A stretch of DNA of 64,000 bases from Bacteroidales bacterium (GTDB lineage Bacteria; Bacteroidota; Bacteroidia; Bacteroidales; Muribaculaceae). The notes below the pieces were generated by a model. The model had not been told where the DNA came from, did not search any database, and was given only the letters and a program-made list of their open reading frames with translations. This document shows positions 41,240-49,991 of this stretch, in pieces; position 1 is the first letter of the stretch, and each line of letters opens with the position of its first letter. Position numbers and translations under genes: made by a program. The stretch spans positions 62,001 to 126,000 of the forward strand of contig CAJTEX010000008.1 of assembly GCA_910575615.1 (NCBI GenBank), written 5' to 3'.

Positions 41240-43420
41240 ATGACAACAAAGCAACAACTTGCCAGTGCCCTGAAGCAACACTTCGGCTTCGACAAATTCA
41301 AAGGCAACCAGGAGGAAATCATGTTGTCGCTCCTCGAGGGCAACGATGTCTTCGTCCTTATGCCTACCGGTGGCGGTAAATCGCTCTGCTATCAGCTCCC
41401 GTCATTGCTGACGGAAGGCACAGCCATTGTGATTTCACCGCTGATAGCCCTGATGAAAAACCAGGTCGATGCCATGCGCAACTTCTCGGCTGATGACGGT
41501 GTGGCCCATTTCCTGAACTCGTCGCTCAACAAATCGGCGGTCGACCAGGTCAAGGCCGATGTCATATCAGGCAAGACCAAGCTGCTTTATGTCGCTCCGG
41601 AATCGCTCACCAAAGAAGAGAATATTGAATTTTTAAAGACAGTTCCCATCTCGTTCTATGCGGTCGACGAGGCCCATTGCATCTCGGAGTGGGGCCACGA
41701 TTTCAGACCTGAATACCGGCGCATCCGCCCGATAATCAACGAAATCTGTCAGCGCCCTGTCATCGCCCTCACGGCGACGGCCACCCCGAAAGTGCAGCAT
41801 GACATACAGAAGAATCTCGGTATGACAGACGCGGCCGTCTTCAAGTCGTCGTTCAACAGGGCCAATCTCTATTATGAGATACGCCCCAAGACCTCGACCA
41901 TTGACCGTGACATCATAAAGTATATTAAGGCCCGCGACGGAAAGTCGGGCATCATATACTGCCTGAGCCGTAAGAAAGTGGAGGAGCTGGCCGAGCTTCT
42001 GAAAGTAAACAACATACGCGTGCTGCCATACCATGCAGGCATGGATTCCGCAACGCGTTCGGCCAACCAGGACGCTTTCCTGTTGGAACAAGTGGATGTC
42101 ATCGTGGCCACGATAGCTTTCGGAATGGGCATAGACAAGCCGGATGTCAGATATGTCATCCATTACGACATGCCCAAGTCGCTCGAAGGCTATTACCAGG
42201 AGACCGGCCGTGCGGGCCGTGACGGCGGGGAAGGCGCTTGCCTTACCTTTTATTCCGCCAAGGACCTGAAGAAGCTTGAGAAGTTCATGCAAGGAAAGCC
42301 AGTGGCCGAGCAGGAAATCGGTCGTCATCTGCTGCAGGAAACGGCCAGCTACGCCGAGTCGTCGGTGTGTCGCCGCAAGACCCTCCTCCATTATTTCGGG
42401 GAGGAGTATGGCGAGGACAACTGCGGGAACTGTGACAACTGCCTAAATCCTAAAAAACAAGTGGACGCTAAAGAAGACTTATGCGCCGTGATGGAGACCA
42501 TCGTGGCCCTGAAAGAGAAATTTAAGGCTGAACACATCATCGATGTCGTTGTAGGAAGGGAAACCAACGATGTCAGGACTTACAAACACAACGAACTGGA
42601 GGTGTTCGGCTGTGGCCAGGGTACCGACCGCAAGTTCCTCAACGCTGTCATCCGCCAGGCCACAATCGCAGGGTATCTTGACCGCGATGTCGAGAACTTC
42701 GGCCTGATACGCCTCACAGACAAAGGGAAGAAGTATTTCAAGAAACCCTCGGCCTTCAAGGTAGTTGAAGACAATGACTTTTCTGAAGTCGAGGAGGAAG
42801 TCGTGGTGAAAAGCGGTGCCTCATGCGCTGTCGACCCTGAATTGTACTCGATTCTCAAAGACCTCCGCAAGAAAATCGCCAAGCGCCTCAACCTTCCCCC
42901 TTATGTGATTTTCCAGGATCCGTCGCTTGAGGCCATGGCCACGACCTATCCCATCACAATGGAGGAGCTGGCCAACATCACCGGTGTCGGCGCAGGCAAG
43001 GCCAAGCGCTACGGAGAGGATTTCATCAAGGTGATCAAGACCCATGTGGAGGAGAATGAAATCGAGAGGCCCGAAGACCTCAGGGTGCGTTCGGTGGCCA
43101 ACAAGAGCCGCATCAAGATTTCAATCATCCAGGCCATTGACCGCAAAATCGACCTTGACGAGCTTGCCAACTCGAAATGTATGGAGTTTGGTGAACTTCT
43201 CGACGAGATTGAAGCCATCGTGTACGCCGGAACGAAAATCAACATCGACTATTTCATCAACGAGGTGATAGACGATGACCATCAGGAAGACATTTTCGAA
43301 TATTTCAAGGAGGCTGACTCCGACTCGCTGAATGAGGCCATCAAAGAGCTTGGCAATGACTATTCAGAGGAGGAGATAAGGCTGATGCGCATCAAGTTCC
43401 TGTCAGAGATGGGCAACTGA
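41240..43420 (+). CDS. recQ: ATP-dependent DNA helicase RecQ
   Basis: A 726-residue 3-prime to 5-prime helicase. Walker A is MPTGGGKSLCYQLP, motif II is VDEAHCISEWGHDFRPEY, motif VI is QETGRAGRDGG. The zinc-binding subdomain carries C-x(16)-CGNCDNC at about 375-400. The RQC and HRDC domains (about 535-600, LPPYVIFQD) follow. The last 100 residues are acidic and helical, an extension seen in Bacteroidetes RecQ. It lies 102 bases after clpX, where I see no promoter, so it may share the clp transcript. Confidence 0.94.
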   Translation: MTTKQQLASALKQHFGFDKFKGNQEEIMLSLLEGNDVFVLMPTGGGKSLCYQLPSLLTEGTAIVISPLIALMKNQVDAMRNFSADDGVAHFLNSSLNKSAVDQVKADVISGKTKLLYVAPESLTKEENIEFLKTVPISFYAVDEAHCISEWGHDFRPEYRRIRPIINEICQRPVIALTATATPKVQHDIQKNLGMTDAAVFKSSFNRANLYYEIRPKTSTIDRDIIKYIKARDGKSGIIYCLSRKKVEELAELLKVNNIRVLPYHAGMDSATRSANQDAFLLEQVDVIVATIAFGMGIDKPDVRYVIHYDMPKSLEGYYQETGRAGRDGGEGACLTFYSAKDLKKLEKFMQGKPVAEQEIGRHLLQETASYAESSVCRRKTLLHYFGEEYGEDNCGNCDNCLNPKKQVDAKEDLCAVMETIVALKEKFKAEHIIDVVVGRETNDVRTYKHNELEVFGCGQGTDRKFLNAVIRQATIAGYLDRDVENFGLIRLTDKGKKYFKKPSAFKVVEDNDFSEVEEEVVVKSGASCAVDPELYSILKDLRKKIAKRLNLPPYVIFQDPSLEAMATTYPITMEELANITGVGAGKAKRYGEDFIKVIKTHVEENEIERPEDLRVRSVANKSRIKISIIQAIDRKIDLDELANSKCMEFGELLDEIEAIVYAGTKINIDYFINEVIDDDHQEDIFEYFKEADSDSLNEAIKELGNDYSEEEIRLMRIKFLSEMGN

Positions 43421-43442
43421 CGCCGGATGCCATACAATAAAC

Positions 43443-43483
43443 CGGCGGGGCTGTGTCGCTTGATGGCAGACACAGCCCCGCCG
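43443..43483. terminator. Hairpin between recQ and the ABC-F gene
   Basis: A perfect 15-base GC-rich stem CGGCGGGGCTGTGTC and complement with an 11-base loop lies between convergent stops. U-runs are poor on both sides. Confidence 0.55.
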
Positions 43484-43520
43484 ATGATTATACAGGGGTG
43501 CTGATGGATGGCTGGCGGGG

Positions 43521-45527
43521 TCAGCGGGCGAGCCTGGCCGACAACTCCTCATGGTCCTGGGACGCTATTTCCCACAGAGACATGGCGTTCTCAAGGTCGC
43601 GGTTGAGCTTGGCGTGGCGGTCAAAGATGTCACCCTCGACCTCTCCGGCGGCGATTCTGGCCTCGGTGGCCGCCATCTCGGCCTCTATGCGACTGATTTC
43701 AGCTTCGGCCTCCTCCACTTTTTTGGCCGACCGTTTGAGCATCTTGTCGCGCTCGCGCTGCTCGGCGTATGTGAGTTTGCGCTGAGGTGGCTCCGTGACT
43801 GGCTTTTCCTGGCGGCTGTCACCAACTTTGGAAAGTTCGCTGCCCTTGCCCTCTTTTTTCGACGGGGGGGCAGCGGGGCTCTGCCGGGATGTATTGTTGC
43901 GCTCAAGCTCGCGCAGGCTGTCAAGTTTCTTCTTCTCCAGGAACTCGTATATGCCGCCGAGACACTCCCTGACTTTGCCGGAGCCGAACTCATAGACCTT
44001 TTCCACAAGTCCGTCGAGAAACTCGCGGTCATGGCTGACCACAATCACTGTGCCTGTGAAATCCTTGATGGCCTGTTTGAGGATGTCTTTGGTGGCCATG
44101 TCGAGATGGTTGGTAGGCTCGTCAAGTATGAGCAGGTTGACCGGCTCAAGGAGCAGGCGTATCATGGCGAGGCGGTTTTTTTCTCCACCCGACAAGACCT
44201 TGACTTTCTTGTCAGACGCTTCCCCTCCGAACATGAATGCCCCGAGGATGTCGCGGATTTTGGTGCGGATATCTCCGACAGCCACCCTGTCGATGGTGTC
44301 AAACACCGTGATTTCCTCATCGAGCAGTTGAGCCTGATTCTGCGCGAAATATCCGATTTTGACATTGTGGCCGATTTTGAGGTCGCCGGTGAATGGTATC
44401 TCATTCATGATACACTTTACCAGCGTTGACTTCCCTTCGCCGTTTTTCCCGACGAAGGCCACTTTCTCGCCTCGCTTGATGGTGAATGTGGCGTGGTCGA
44501 AGACCTGGTGGTCTCCGTAGGCCTTGCCGACATTGTCGGCTATCACGGGATAGTCGCCCGAACGTGGGGCGGGAGGGAAGCGGAGGTTGAGCCGCGAGTT
44601 GTCGACCTCGTCGACCTCTATGCGCTCGATTTTGGCGAGTTGTTTCATGCGGCTCTGGACCTGCACGGCCTTGGTGGCCTTGTAGCGGAAACGCTCTATG
44701 AACGCCTCAGTGTCGGCAATCTCCTTCTGCTGGTTGAGGTATGCGCGCATCTGCTGTTCGACACGTTCCTTGCGCAGCTCGACAAATTTGGAATAGTTGA
44801 CAGAATAGTCATATATCTTGCCGCATGAAATCTCGATTGTGCGATTGGTCACATTGTCGATGAAGGCGCGGTCGTGGCTGACAAGCACGACGGCGTTGGC
44901 CTTGGTGGAGAGAAACTGCTCGAGCCACTGTATGGACTCGATGTCAAGGTGGTTGGTCGGCTCGTCGAGGAGCAGCACGTCGGGGCGGCGCAGCAGGAGT
45001 TTGGCAAGCTCGATGCGCATGCGCCATCCTCCTGAGAACTCAGATGTGAGGCGGTTGAAGTCAGACCTCAGGAACCCGAGTCCGACAAGGGTCTTCTCCA
45101 TCTCGGCCTCGGCGTTCTCGCTTTGCTCCATAGCCAGACGCTCTGACAGGTCGGCGATGTCGTCGATGAGGCGCTGGTATTCGGCCGACTCATAGTCGGT
45201 GCGTTCGGCCAGCTCTGCGTTCATCCGGTCGAGGCGCTGGCCCATCTTGTCGACATGGGAGAATGCCTCGCGCACCTCCTCTATCACCGTGCGAGTGTCG
45301 GTGAGTTTCATCTGCTGCGGCAGGTAGCCGATGGTGGTGTCCTGCGGGACTGCCACCTGGCCCGAGGTCGGCCTCTGCAGGCCGGCTATGATTTTCAGCA
45401 TCGTCGATTTCCCGGCTCCGTTCTTGCCCACGAGGGCAATCCTGTCGCGGCGGTTTATGACGTAGCTGATGTTGTCAAACAATGATTTTGCGCTGAATTC
45501 AACGGATAGGTTCTGTACGGAAATCAA
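43521..45527 (-). CDS. ABC-F family ATPase
   Basis: A 668-residue soluble protein with two ABC domains (Walker A GKNGAGKST at about 35 and GKNGEGKST at about 355; signatures FSGGWRMR and LSGGEKNR; Walker B LLLDEPTNHLD and LILDEPTNHLD). They are joined by the ABC-F linker (about 225-300, rich in Arg/Lys/Gln), with a long C-terminal charged coiled coil (about 560-668), as in Uup/YfmR-like members. ABC-F proteins act on the ribosome. The coiled coil suggests a Uup/YdiF-like housekeeping role, not antibiotic resistance, but this is inference. It is 6 bases after the cyclo-ligase gene. Confidence 0.88.
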   Translation of the reverse strand: MISVQNLSVEFSAKSLFDNISYVINRRDRIALVGKNGAGKSTMLKIIAGLQRPTSGQVAVPQDTTIGYLPQQMKLTDTRTVIEEVREAFSHVDKMGQRLDRMNAELAERTDYESAEYQRLIDDIADLSERLAMEQSENAEAEMEKTLVGLGFLRSDFNRLTSEFSGGWRMRIELAKLLLRRPDVLLLDEPTNHLDIESIQWLEQFLSTKANAVVLVSHDRAFIDNVTNRTIEISCGKIYDYSVNYSKFVELRKERVEQQMRAYLNQQKEIADTEAFIERFRYKATKAVQVQSRMKQLAKIERIEVDEVDNSRLNLRFPPAPRSGDYPVIADNVGKAYGDHQVFDHATFTIKRGEKVAFVGKNGEGKSTLVKCIMNEIPFTGDLKIGHNVKIGYFAQNQAQLLDEEITVFDTIDRVAVGDIRTKIRDILGAFMFGGEASDKKVKVLSGGEKNRLAMIRLLLEPVNLLILDEPTNHLDMATKDILKQAIKDFTGTVIVVSHDREFLDGLVEKVYEFGSGKVRECLGGIYEFLEKKKLDSLRELERNNTSRQSPAAPPSKKEGKGSELSKVGDSRQEKPVTEPPQRKLTYAEQRERDKMLKRSAKKVEEAEAEISRIEAEMAATEARIAAGEVEGDIFDRHAKLNRDLENAMSLWEIASQDHEELSARLAR

Positions 45528-45533
45528 GGCTTC

Positions 45534-46100
45534 TTACTTTTTCTTTTTTAGGTGATGAATGACGAGGCGTCGGCTCTCGGTGATGACGATGTCGACTGCC
45601 ACATCATGGGGCTCGGCCGGAATCTCCTCGTCGAGCAGCTGGAAATCATATCCGACTCCGACTTTTGTCGCGTTGGTCTCGGCGAGCAGGCGGTCGTAAT
45701 ACCCCTTGCCGCGTCCGACACGGTTGCCACGGCGGTCATAGGCCACGGCGGGGACAACGACAAGTTCTATCTGGGATATGTCGGCGGTATCGTCGCCGGT
45801 CGGCTCCTCTATGTGGAATGCCCCTAATGCCATCCTCGATTGCTCGTATGGCAGAATCTCAAGGTTGAGGCCGTTGACGCGGGGAAGGAAGAAATGCTTG
45901 CGTCCGCTCCATCGTTCCAGAAACTCACGGGTCGACAGTTCGTCGGGGAGCGAGTGGTAGAGGAGTATGTTCTCGGCGAGAGTGAATGCCGCCGACTGTT
46001 CGAGGCGGCCAAACACAGCGGCTGCCGCGATGCTTTTCTCCGATGCCGACAGCAGGCTCTTGCTGGCCTTGACGCGGCTGCGTATTTCGTCCTTGTTCAT
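45534..46100 (-). CDS. 5-formyltetrahydrofolate cyclo-ligase
   Basis: A 188-residue enzyme returning 5-formyl-THF to the folate pool as 5,10-methenyl-THF. The family signature RVGRGKGYYDRLLAE is intact, along with LVVPAVAYDRRGNR. The N-terminal basic helix (MNKDEIRSRVKASKSLLS) is typical. It is between the S41 protease (31 bases upstream) and the ABC-F gene. Confidence 0.9.
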   Translation of the reverse strand: MNKDEIRSRVKASKSLLSASEKSIAAAAVFGRLEQSAAFTLAENILLYHSLPDELSTREFLERWSGRKHFFLPRVNGLNLEILPYEQSRMALGAFHIEEPTGDDTADISQIELVVVPAVAYDRRGNRVGRGKGYYDRLLAETNATKVGVGYDFQLLDEEIPAEPHDVAVDIVITESRRLVIHHLKKKK

Positions 46101-46131
46101 GGCTGGTTGTTATGGTTGTCAGAGGTGTGGC

Positions 46132-47790
46132 TTATCGCGGCGGAGTGTCGTCAGCTTGCTGCGCGGCGGCAGGCTGGATGGGCATGATCGGGAAAGCTGC
46201 GTTGCCTTTCAGCAGCTCCTCTATGGCGCGCTTGACATTGACATCGTCAGAGTTTGAGATCTCGAAGTAAGCGCCATACCCGAGAGCGTCGCGCGCGATA
46301 AGCGCCTTCAGTTGATTAACAATCAGGTCATGCGAAATGTTGATGTAGTACCATCTGGCGGGTATGCCGTTGCGTGAGGCGAACAGCACGAACTGGCGCA
46401 GGAGCGCGTCGTCGCCGGGAAGCAGGGCGAGGAGCTCGTCGACGTTGGAGGCCTGGCGCAGTACGTCTCGGTTGTCGTCGACATAGTCGAAGGCGTATCT
46501 CTGGAGCAGGCCGGCGTTTGCCACATTTATGTAATACGAGCTGATGCCGGATGTATCGTTGGGGACGAAAATGTCGGGCATTATGCCGCCTCCGCCGTAG
46601 ACGGTGCGTCCGTTGAGGGTGGTATACTTCAGGTCGGTGTTGAGTTTTATTGAATCAGCCGAGAACATTTCGCCGCGCTGATAGCGGTCGAGGATGTCAT
46701 GCTCGTAGACCGAGAGATTGGAGTAGTCTTTCTGGATGCTGCGTCCGGAGGGGGTGTAGTACCTGCCGATGGTCAGACGGATGGCCGAGCTGTCGGGCAG
46801 CACCGACTGGCGCTGTATCAGTCCTTTGCCGAAAGAGCGGCGGCCGATTATCAGGGCGCGGTCGTTGTCTTGGAGCGCACCGGCGAAGATTTCAGAGGAG
46901 GAGGCAGAGAATTCGTCGAGAAGCACTACTACCTGGCTGTCGCGGAAAGAGCCGGTGCCGTTGGCAGTGATGTGGGTGCTTGAATTGAAGTCGCGTCCCT
47001 TGGTGCTGACGATGGTCTGGCCAGGCGCGAGGAATTCATTTGCCATCATGTAGGCTATCTCCATGTAGCCGCCGGTGTTGCCGCGCAGGTCGATGATGAA
47101 ATCCTCAGCTCCTTCGCGCCGCAGTCTGGAGAGTCCCTGGAAAAACTCGTCGTATGTGGTGCGCCCGAACTTGTTTACCTTTATGTAGCCGATGCCAGGC
47201 GAAGCCATGTATGTGGCGTCGACGGTGTTGACCGGGATGTCTCCTCGCACAACCGTGTATGTGAGCGGTTTTTTTGAATTCGACCGTTTGATCTGGAGCT
47301 GCACTTTGGAGTCTTTCGCACCGCGGAGGGTCTGCAACACCTTCTCCTGGGTGATGCCTATGCCGGCCACATCCTCGCCGTCGACTTTCACGATGCGGTC
47401 GCCCGGAAGGACTCCGACTTTCTCGGCCGGGCCTCCGGTGATTACCTCCAGCACCTTTATGGTGTCGTTGTCGATCATGAACTGTATGCCGACTCCGCTG
47501 AAAGAGCCGTCAAGGTCTTCGTTGACCGCCTGCAGGTCGCTCGCAGGGATATAGGCCGAGTGGGGGTCGAGATTGGTCAGCAGGCTCGGGATTGTTTTCT
47601 CGATCAGGCTGTCGAGGTTGACCTCGTCGACATACTCGTTCCTGACGAGGTTGAGTATGGTCTGGAATTTCTTCTGGGCGGCCGTCGGGCCGTTTTCCCT
47701 GTTGACGAGGTCTCCGGCCAGGAAGCCGATTATGAACATTGCCGCGGCGATCAGTGGGATCCACGCGGATAGTCTGTTGGGTTGTGGCAT
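46132..47790 (-). CDS. S41 family C-terminal processing protease
   Basis: A 552-residue CtpA-like periplasmic protease. It has an uncleaved-looking N-terminal membrane anchor (about 9-28), a PDZ domain (about 95-180, SGVGIQF and LPGDRIVKVDGED), and the S41 catalytic core with the nucleophile Ser in DEFSASSSEIFAGAL and the general-base Lys in RRSFGKGLIQ. The C-terminal region of about 120 residues is family-typical in Bacteroidetes. Substrates are likely envelope proteins. It sits between the dCMP deaminase gene and the cyclo-ligase gene. Confidence 0.9.
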   Translation of the reverse strand: MPQPNRLSAWIPLIAAAMFIIGFLAGDLVNRENGPTAAQKKFQTILNLVRNEYVDEVNLDSLIEKTIPSLLTNLDPHSAYIPASDLQAVNEDLDGSFSGVGIQFMIDNDTIKVLEVITGGPAEKVGVLPGDRIVKVDGEDVAGIGITQEKVLQTLRGAKDSKVQLQIKRSNSKKPLTYTVVRGDIPVNTVDATYMASPGIGYIKVNKFGRTTYDEFFQGLSRLRREGAEDFIIDLRGNTGGYMEIAYMMANEFLAPGQTIVSTKGRDFNSSTHITANGTGSFRDSQVVVLLDEFSASSSEIFAGALQDNDRALIIGRRSFGKGLIQRQSVLPDSSAIRLTIGRYYTPSGRSIQKDYSNLSVYEHDILDRYQRGEMFSADSIKLNTDLKYTTLNGRTVYGGGGIMPDIFVPNDTSGISSYYINVANAGLLQRYAFDYVDDNRDVLRQASNVDELLALLPGDDALLRQFVLFASRNGIPARWYYINISHDLIVNQLKALIARDALGYGAYFEISNSDDVNVKRAIEELLKGNAAFPIMPIQPAAAQQADDTPPR

Positions 47791-47821
47791 GATTGCGTGA
47801 AAAAAACTTGGGGTCTGCCTG

Positions 47822-48259
47822 TCAGGACTGGTTTATGTCTGCTATGTGGACGCATTCCACTCCGGCCCGCTGGAGAAGATCGAGCCCGTCGGTGATTCTG
47901 TAAAGCTCGTTGTAGACTACTCTTTTGATGCCGGCCTGGATTATGAGCTTGGAGCATTCCATGCATGGCGATGCGGTGATGTAGAGGGTCGCTCCGTCGG
48001 AGGAGTTGTTGCTCCTGGCTACTTTGGTTATCGCGTTGGCCTCGGCGTGAAGCACGTATGGCTTGGTGAATCCGGCTTCGTCCTCACACACGTTCTCAAA
48101 CCCCGAGGGGGTGCCGTTGAATCCGTCGGAGATTATCATCGAGTCCTTGACGATAATCGCGCCGACCTTCCTGCGCTGGCAGTAGGAGTTTTCCGCCCAG
48201 ATGGCGGCCATCCTCAGATATCTGCGGTCGAGAGTCTCTTGTTTTTGGGAGTGTTCCAT
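47822..48259 (-). CDS. Deoxycytidylate deaminase family protein
   Basis: A 145-residue zinc enzyme of the dCMP/ComEB group that would supply dUMP for thymidylate synthesis. Zinc ligands and the catalytic Glu are visible in HAEANAI and PCMEC. The start at 48259 (MEHSQKQETLDRRYL) is chosen because the frame upstream to 48382 runs through the promoter. It heads the minus-strand operon with the protease, cyclo-ligase and ABC-F genes. Confidence 0.88.
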   Translation of the reverse strand: MEHSQKQETLDRRYLRMAAIWAENSYCQRRKVGAIIVKDSMIISDGFNGTPSGFENVCEDEAGFTKPYVLHAEANAITKVARSNNSSDGATLYITASPCMECSKLIIQAGIKRVVYNELYRITDGLDLLQRAGVECVHIADINQS

Positions 48260-48282
48260 TTCAGTCCTTGAAAAACAGCTTG

Positions 48283-48313
48283 CAAAGGTACTAAAATTCC
48301 TGTTGCCCCGCAA
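48283..48313 (-). promoter_or_regulatory. Promoter of the dCMP deaminase operon
   Basis: Minus strand TTG at 48313-48311 and TACCTTTG at 48290-48283 with 20 bases between. Confidence 0.6.
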
Positions 48314-48340
48314 ATCGCGATGCGTTAATTTCAGCGGTTT

Positions 48341-48371
48341 TTGGCCGGGTTGGGGAAGTTTTGTAACTTTG
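48341..48371 (+). promoter_or_regulatory. Promoter of the BACON-like lipoprotein
   Basis: TTG at 48341-48343 and TAACTTTG at 48364-48371 with 20 bases between, 53 bases before the ATG. It is divergent from the deaminase promoter with 27 bases between them. Confidence 0.65.
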
Positions 48372-48424
48372 TGTCGGGACATTAGTTCCCATGGACTTTT
48401 TTTAACCTCTCTTTTATTCTGATA

Positions 48425-48892
48425 ATGAGATACCTTAACTGTGTTTTTGTCGCCGTCTCGCTGCTGCTTTCCGGGATGGCGCTTACGTCTTGCGGCAATG
48501 ATGAGCCTGCCGCCGTCCAGGAGGTGTATGTGCCGGCCGGGATGTCGACCGATGTTGAAATCAAACCCTGGGGTTCGGTCGTTGCTAATGCCATCGTTTT
48601 CAATTCGACCGGTGAGTGGGCTTCGGAGATATATGCCACCGGCTCATCTTTTGCGATTCCCGACGCCCCCTCGGGGGATGATGTGGACTGGCTTGAGGTG
48701 TTGCCTTTCAAAGGCGGCCCCGGAGAGGTCAAGGCATCGCTGTATGCCACTCCCAACAATGCCACTGACTCAAGGTATGCGGTCGTGAGGATTGTGTCCC
48801 CGACCAATTCGATTGTGTTCCGTGTGACCCAGCATGGCCGTTCGGCCGGCGATGGCGGCGACAGTCCCGCCCCGAATCCGGGTGGAGAATGA
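48425..48892 (+). CDS. Lipoprotein with BACON-like domain
   Basis: A 155-residue exported protein with a signal and lipobox LTSC (Cys 23). The single domain (about 35-140) has the pattern of BACON beta-sandwiches (a Trp near DVDWLEVLPFKGGPGE, then NNATDSRYAVVRI and a closing VFRVTQHG). It ends in a Gly/Pro-rich tail. BACON domains often accompany carbohydrate-active proteins and may bind mucin or glycans, but here the domain stands alone and no enzyme is adjacent. Function is unknown. Confidence 0.65.
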   Translation: MRYLNCVFVAVSLLLSGMALTSCGNDEPAAVQEVYVPAGMSTDVEIKPWGSVVANAIVFNSTGEWASEIYATGSSFAIPDAPSGDDVDWLEVLPFKGGPGEVKASLYATPNNATDSRYAVVRIVSPTNSIVFRVTQHGRSAGDGGDSPAPNPGGE

Positions 48893-48969
48893 CGGATGCG
48901 ATGACGGATGCGTCCGTGACGGGCGAGATTTTTATTTGTCCGGAGTATGTTTTTATGGTGGAAAAGTTG

Positions 48970-48977
48970 TAACTTTG
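48970..48977 (+). promoter_or_regulatory. Promoter -7 box of nfo
   Basis: TAACTTTG, 105 bases before ATG 49082. Confidence 0.5.
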
Positions 48978-49081
48978 TTGGCAAAACTCTTCTCCAGAGA
49001 TTATTTCTCTCCTGGGACGGGAAGGTGGAAAGCCCTTTGCGTGCCCCGGCCTGACTTGTGTATTAATGTATCTGTAAGTAA

Positions 49082-49927
49082 ATGAAGTATATAGGCGCAC
49101 ATGTCTCCACTCAAGGAGGCGTAGCGGCCACCCCCGCGCTTGCTAGTGGTCTCGGAGCGAAAGCGTTCGCTCTGTTTACCCGCAACCCCTCCCGTTGGAA
49201 GTCACCCGTGATTCCCGACTCTGAGGCCGCGTTGTTTCGTGAGAACTGCGCGAAGTATGGCTATGTCCCTGACTTCATTTTGCCGCACGACAGTTTCCTT
49301 ATAAATCTCGGTTCGCCCGATGCCCAGAAGCTTGCCATGTCGCGAGCCGCGTTTCTTGATGAATTCAGACGCTGCGAGCAACTGGGGTTGACTATGCTCA
49401 ATTTCCATCCCGGCTCACACCTCAACCTTATGGAAGAGGATGACTGCCTCAAGCGCATAGCCGAGTCGGTCAATATGACGCTGGCCGATACCTCCGGTGT
49501 GACGGCTGTGATAGAGTCGACCGCCGGGCAAGGCTCGAATCTCGGATACAGGTTTGAACACCTGGCGAGAATCATCGAGCTTGTGGATGACAAGCAGCGT
49601 GTCGGTGTTTGTGTGGACACATGTCATTCATTGGCTGCCGGCTATGACTTCACATCCCCCGAGGCGTATGAGGCATCATGGCGGGAGTTTGACGACATAA
49701 TCGGATTCTCCTATCTCCGGGGCATGCACCTTAATGACTCCAGGAAAGGTGTCGGCTCGAAAGTAGACCGCCACGCTCCGATTGGAGAAGGGGCGCTGGG
49801 CCGGGAATTCTTCACAATGCTCATGCGTGACAAACGTATGGACGGCATACCGTTGATACTCGAGACTCCCGACGAGTTGCTTTGGCCGGCTGAGATAGAG
49901 TGGCTTTCCGGCCAGGCCGCAGACTGA
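49082..49927 (+). CDS. nfo: Endonuclease IV
   Basis: A 281-residue AP endonuclease of base excision repair with a three-metal site. Metal-ligand regions are intact: GAHVST at the start, LNFHPGSHL, IESTAGQG, CVDTCHSLAAGYD, HLNDS and RHAPIGEG, and ILETPD near the end. Length is normal. A leader of about 100 bases follows its promoter. The next gene, an MFS transporter, is 64 bases downstream without an evident terminator. Confidence 0.95.
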   Translation: MKYIGAHVSTQGGVAATPALASGLGAKAFALFTRNPSRWKSPVIPDSEAALFRENCAKYGYVPDFILPHDSFLINLGSPDAQKLAMSRAAFLDEFRRCEQLGLTMLNFHPGSHLNLMEEDDCLKRIAESVNMTLADTSGVTAVIESTAGQGSNLGYRFEHLARIIELVDDKQRVGVCVDTCHSLAAGYDFTSPEAYEASWREFDDIIGFSYLRGMHLNDSRKGVGSKVDRHAPIGEGALGREFFTMLMRDKRMDGIPLILETPDELLWPAEIEWLSGQAAD

Positions 49928-49991
49928 AAAAGACAATTACCTCTGATAAACCATCTTATTTACATTCATATAAGACAAACAGCCAATTATC

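Noticed and set aside
43551-44429. Plus-strand frame of 292 codons inside the ABC-F gene
   Set aside because: Antisense shadow of the ABC-F coding sequence.
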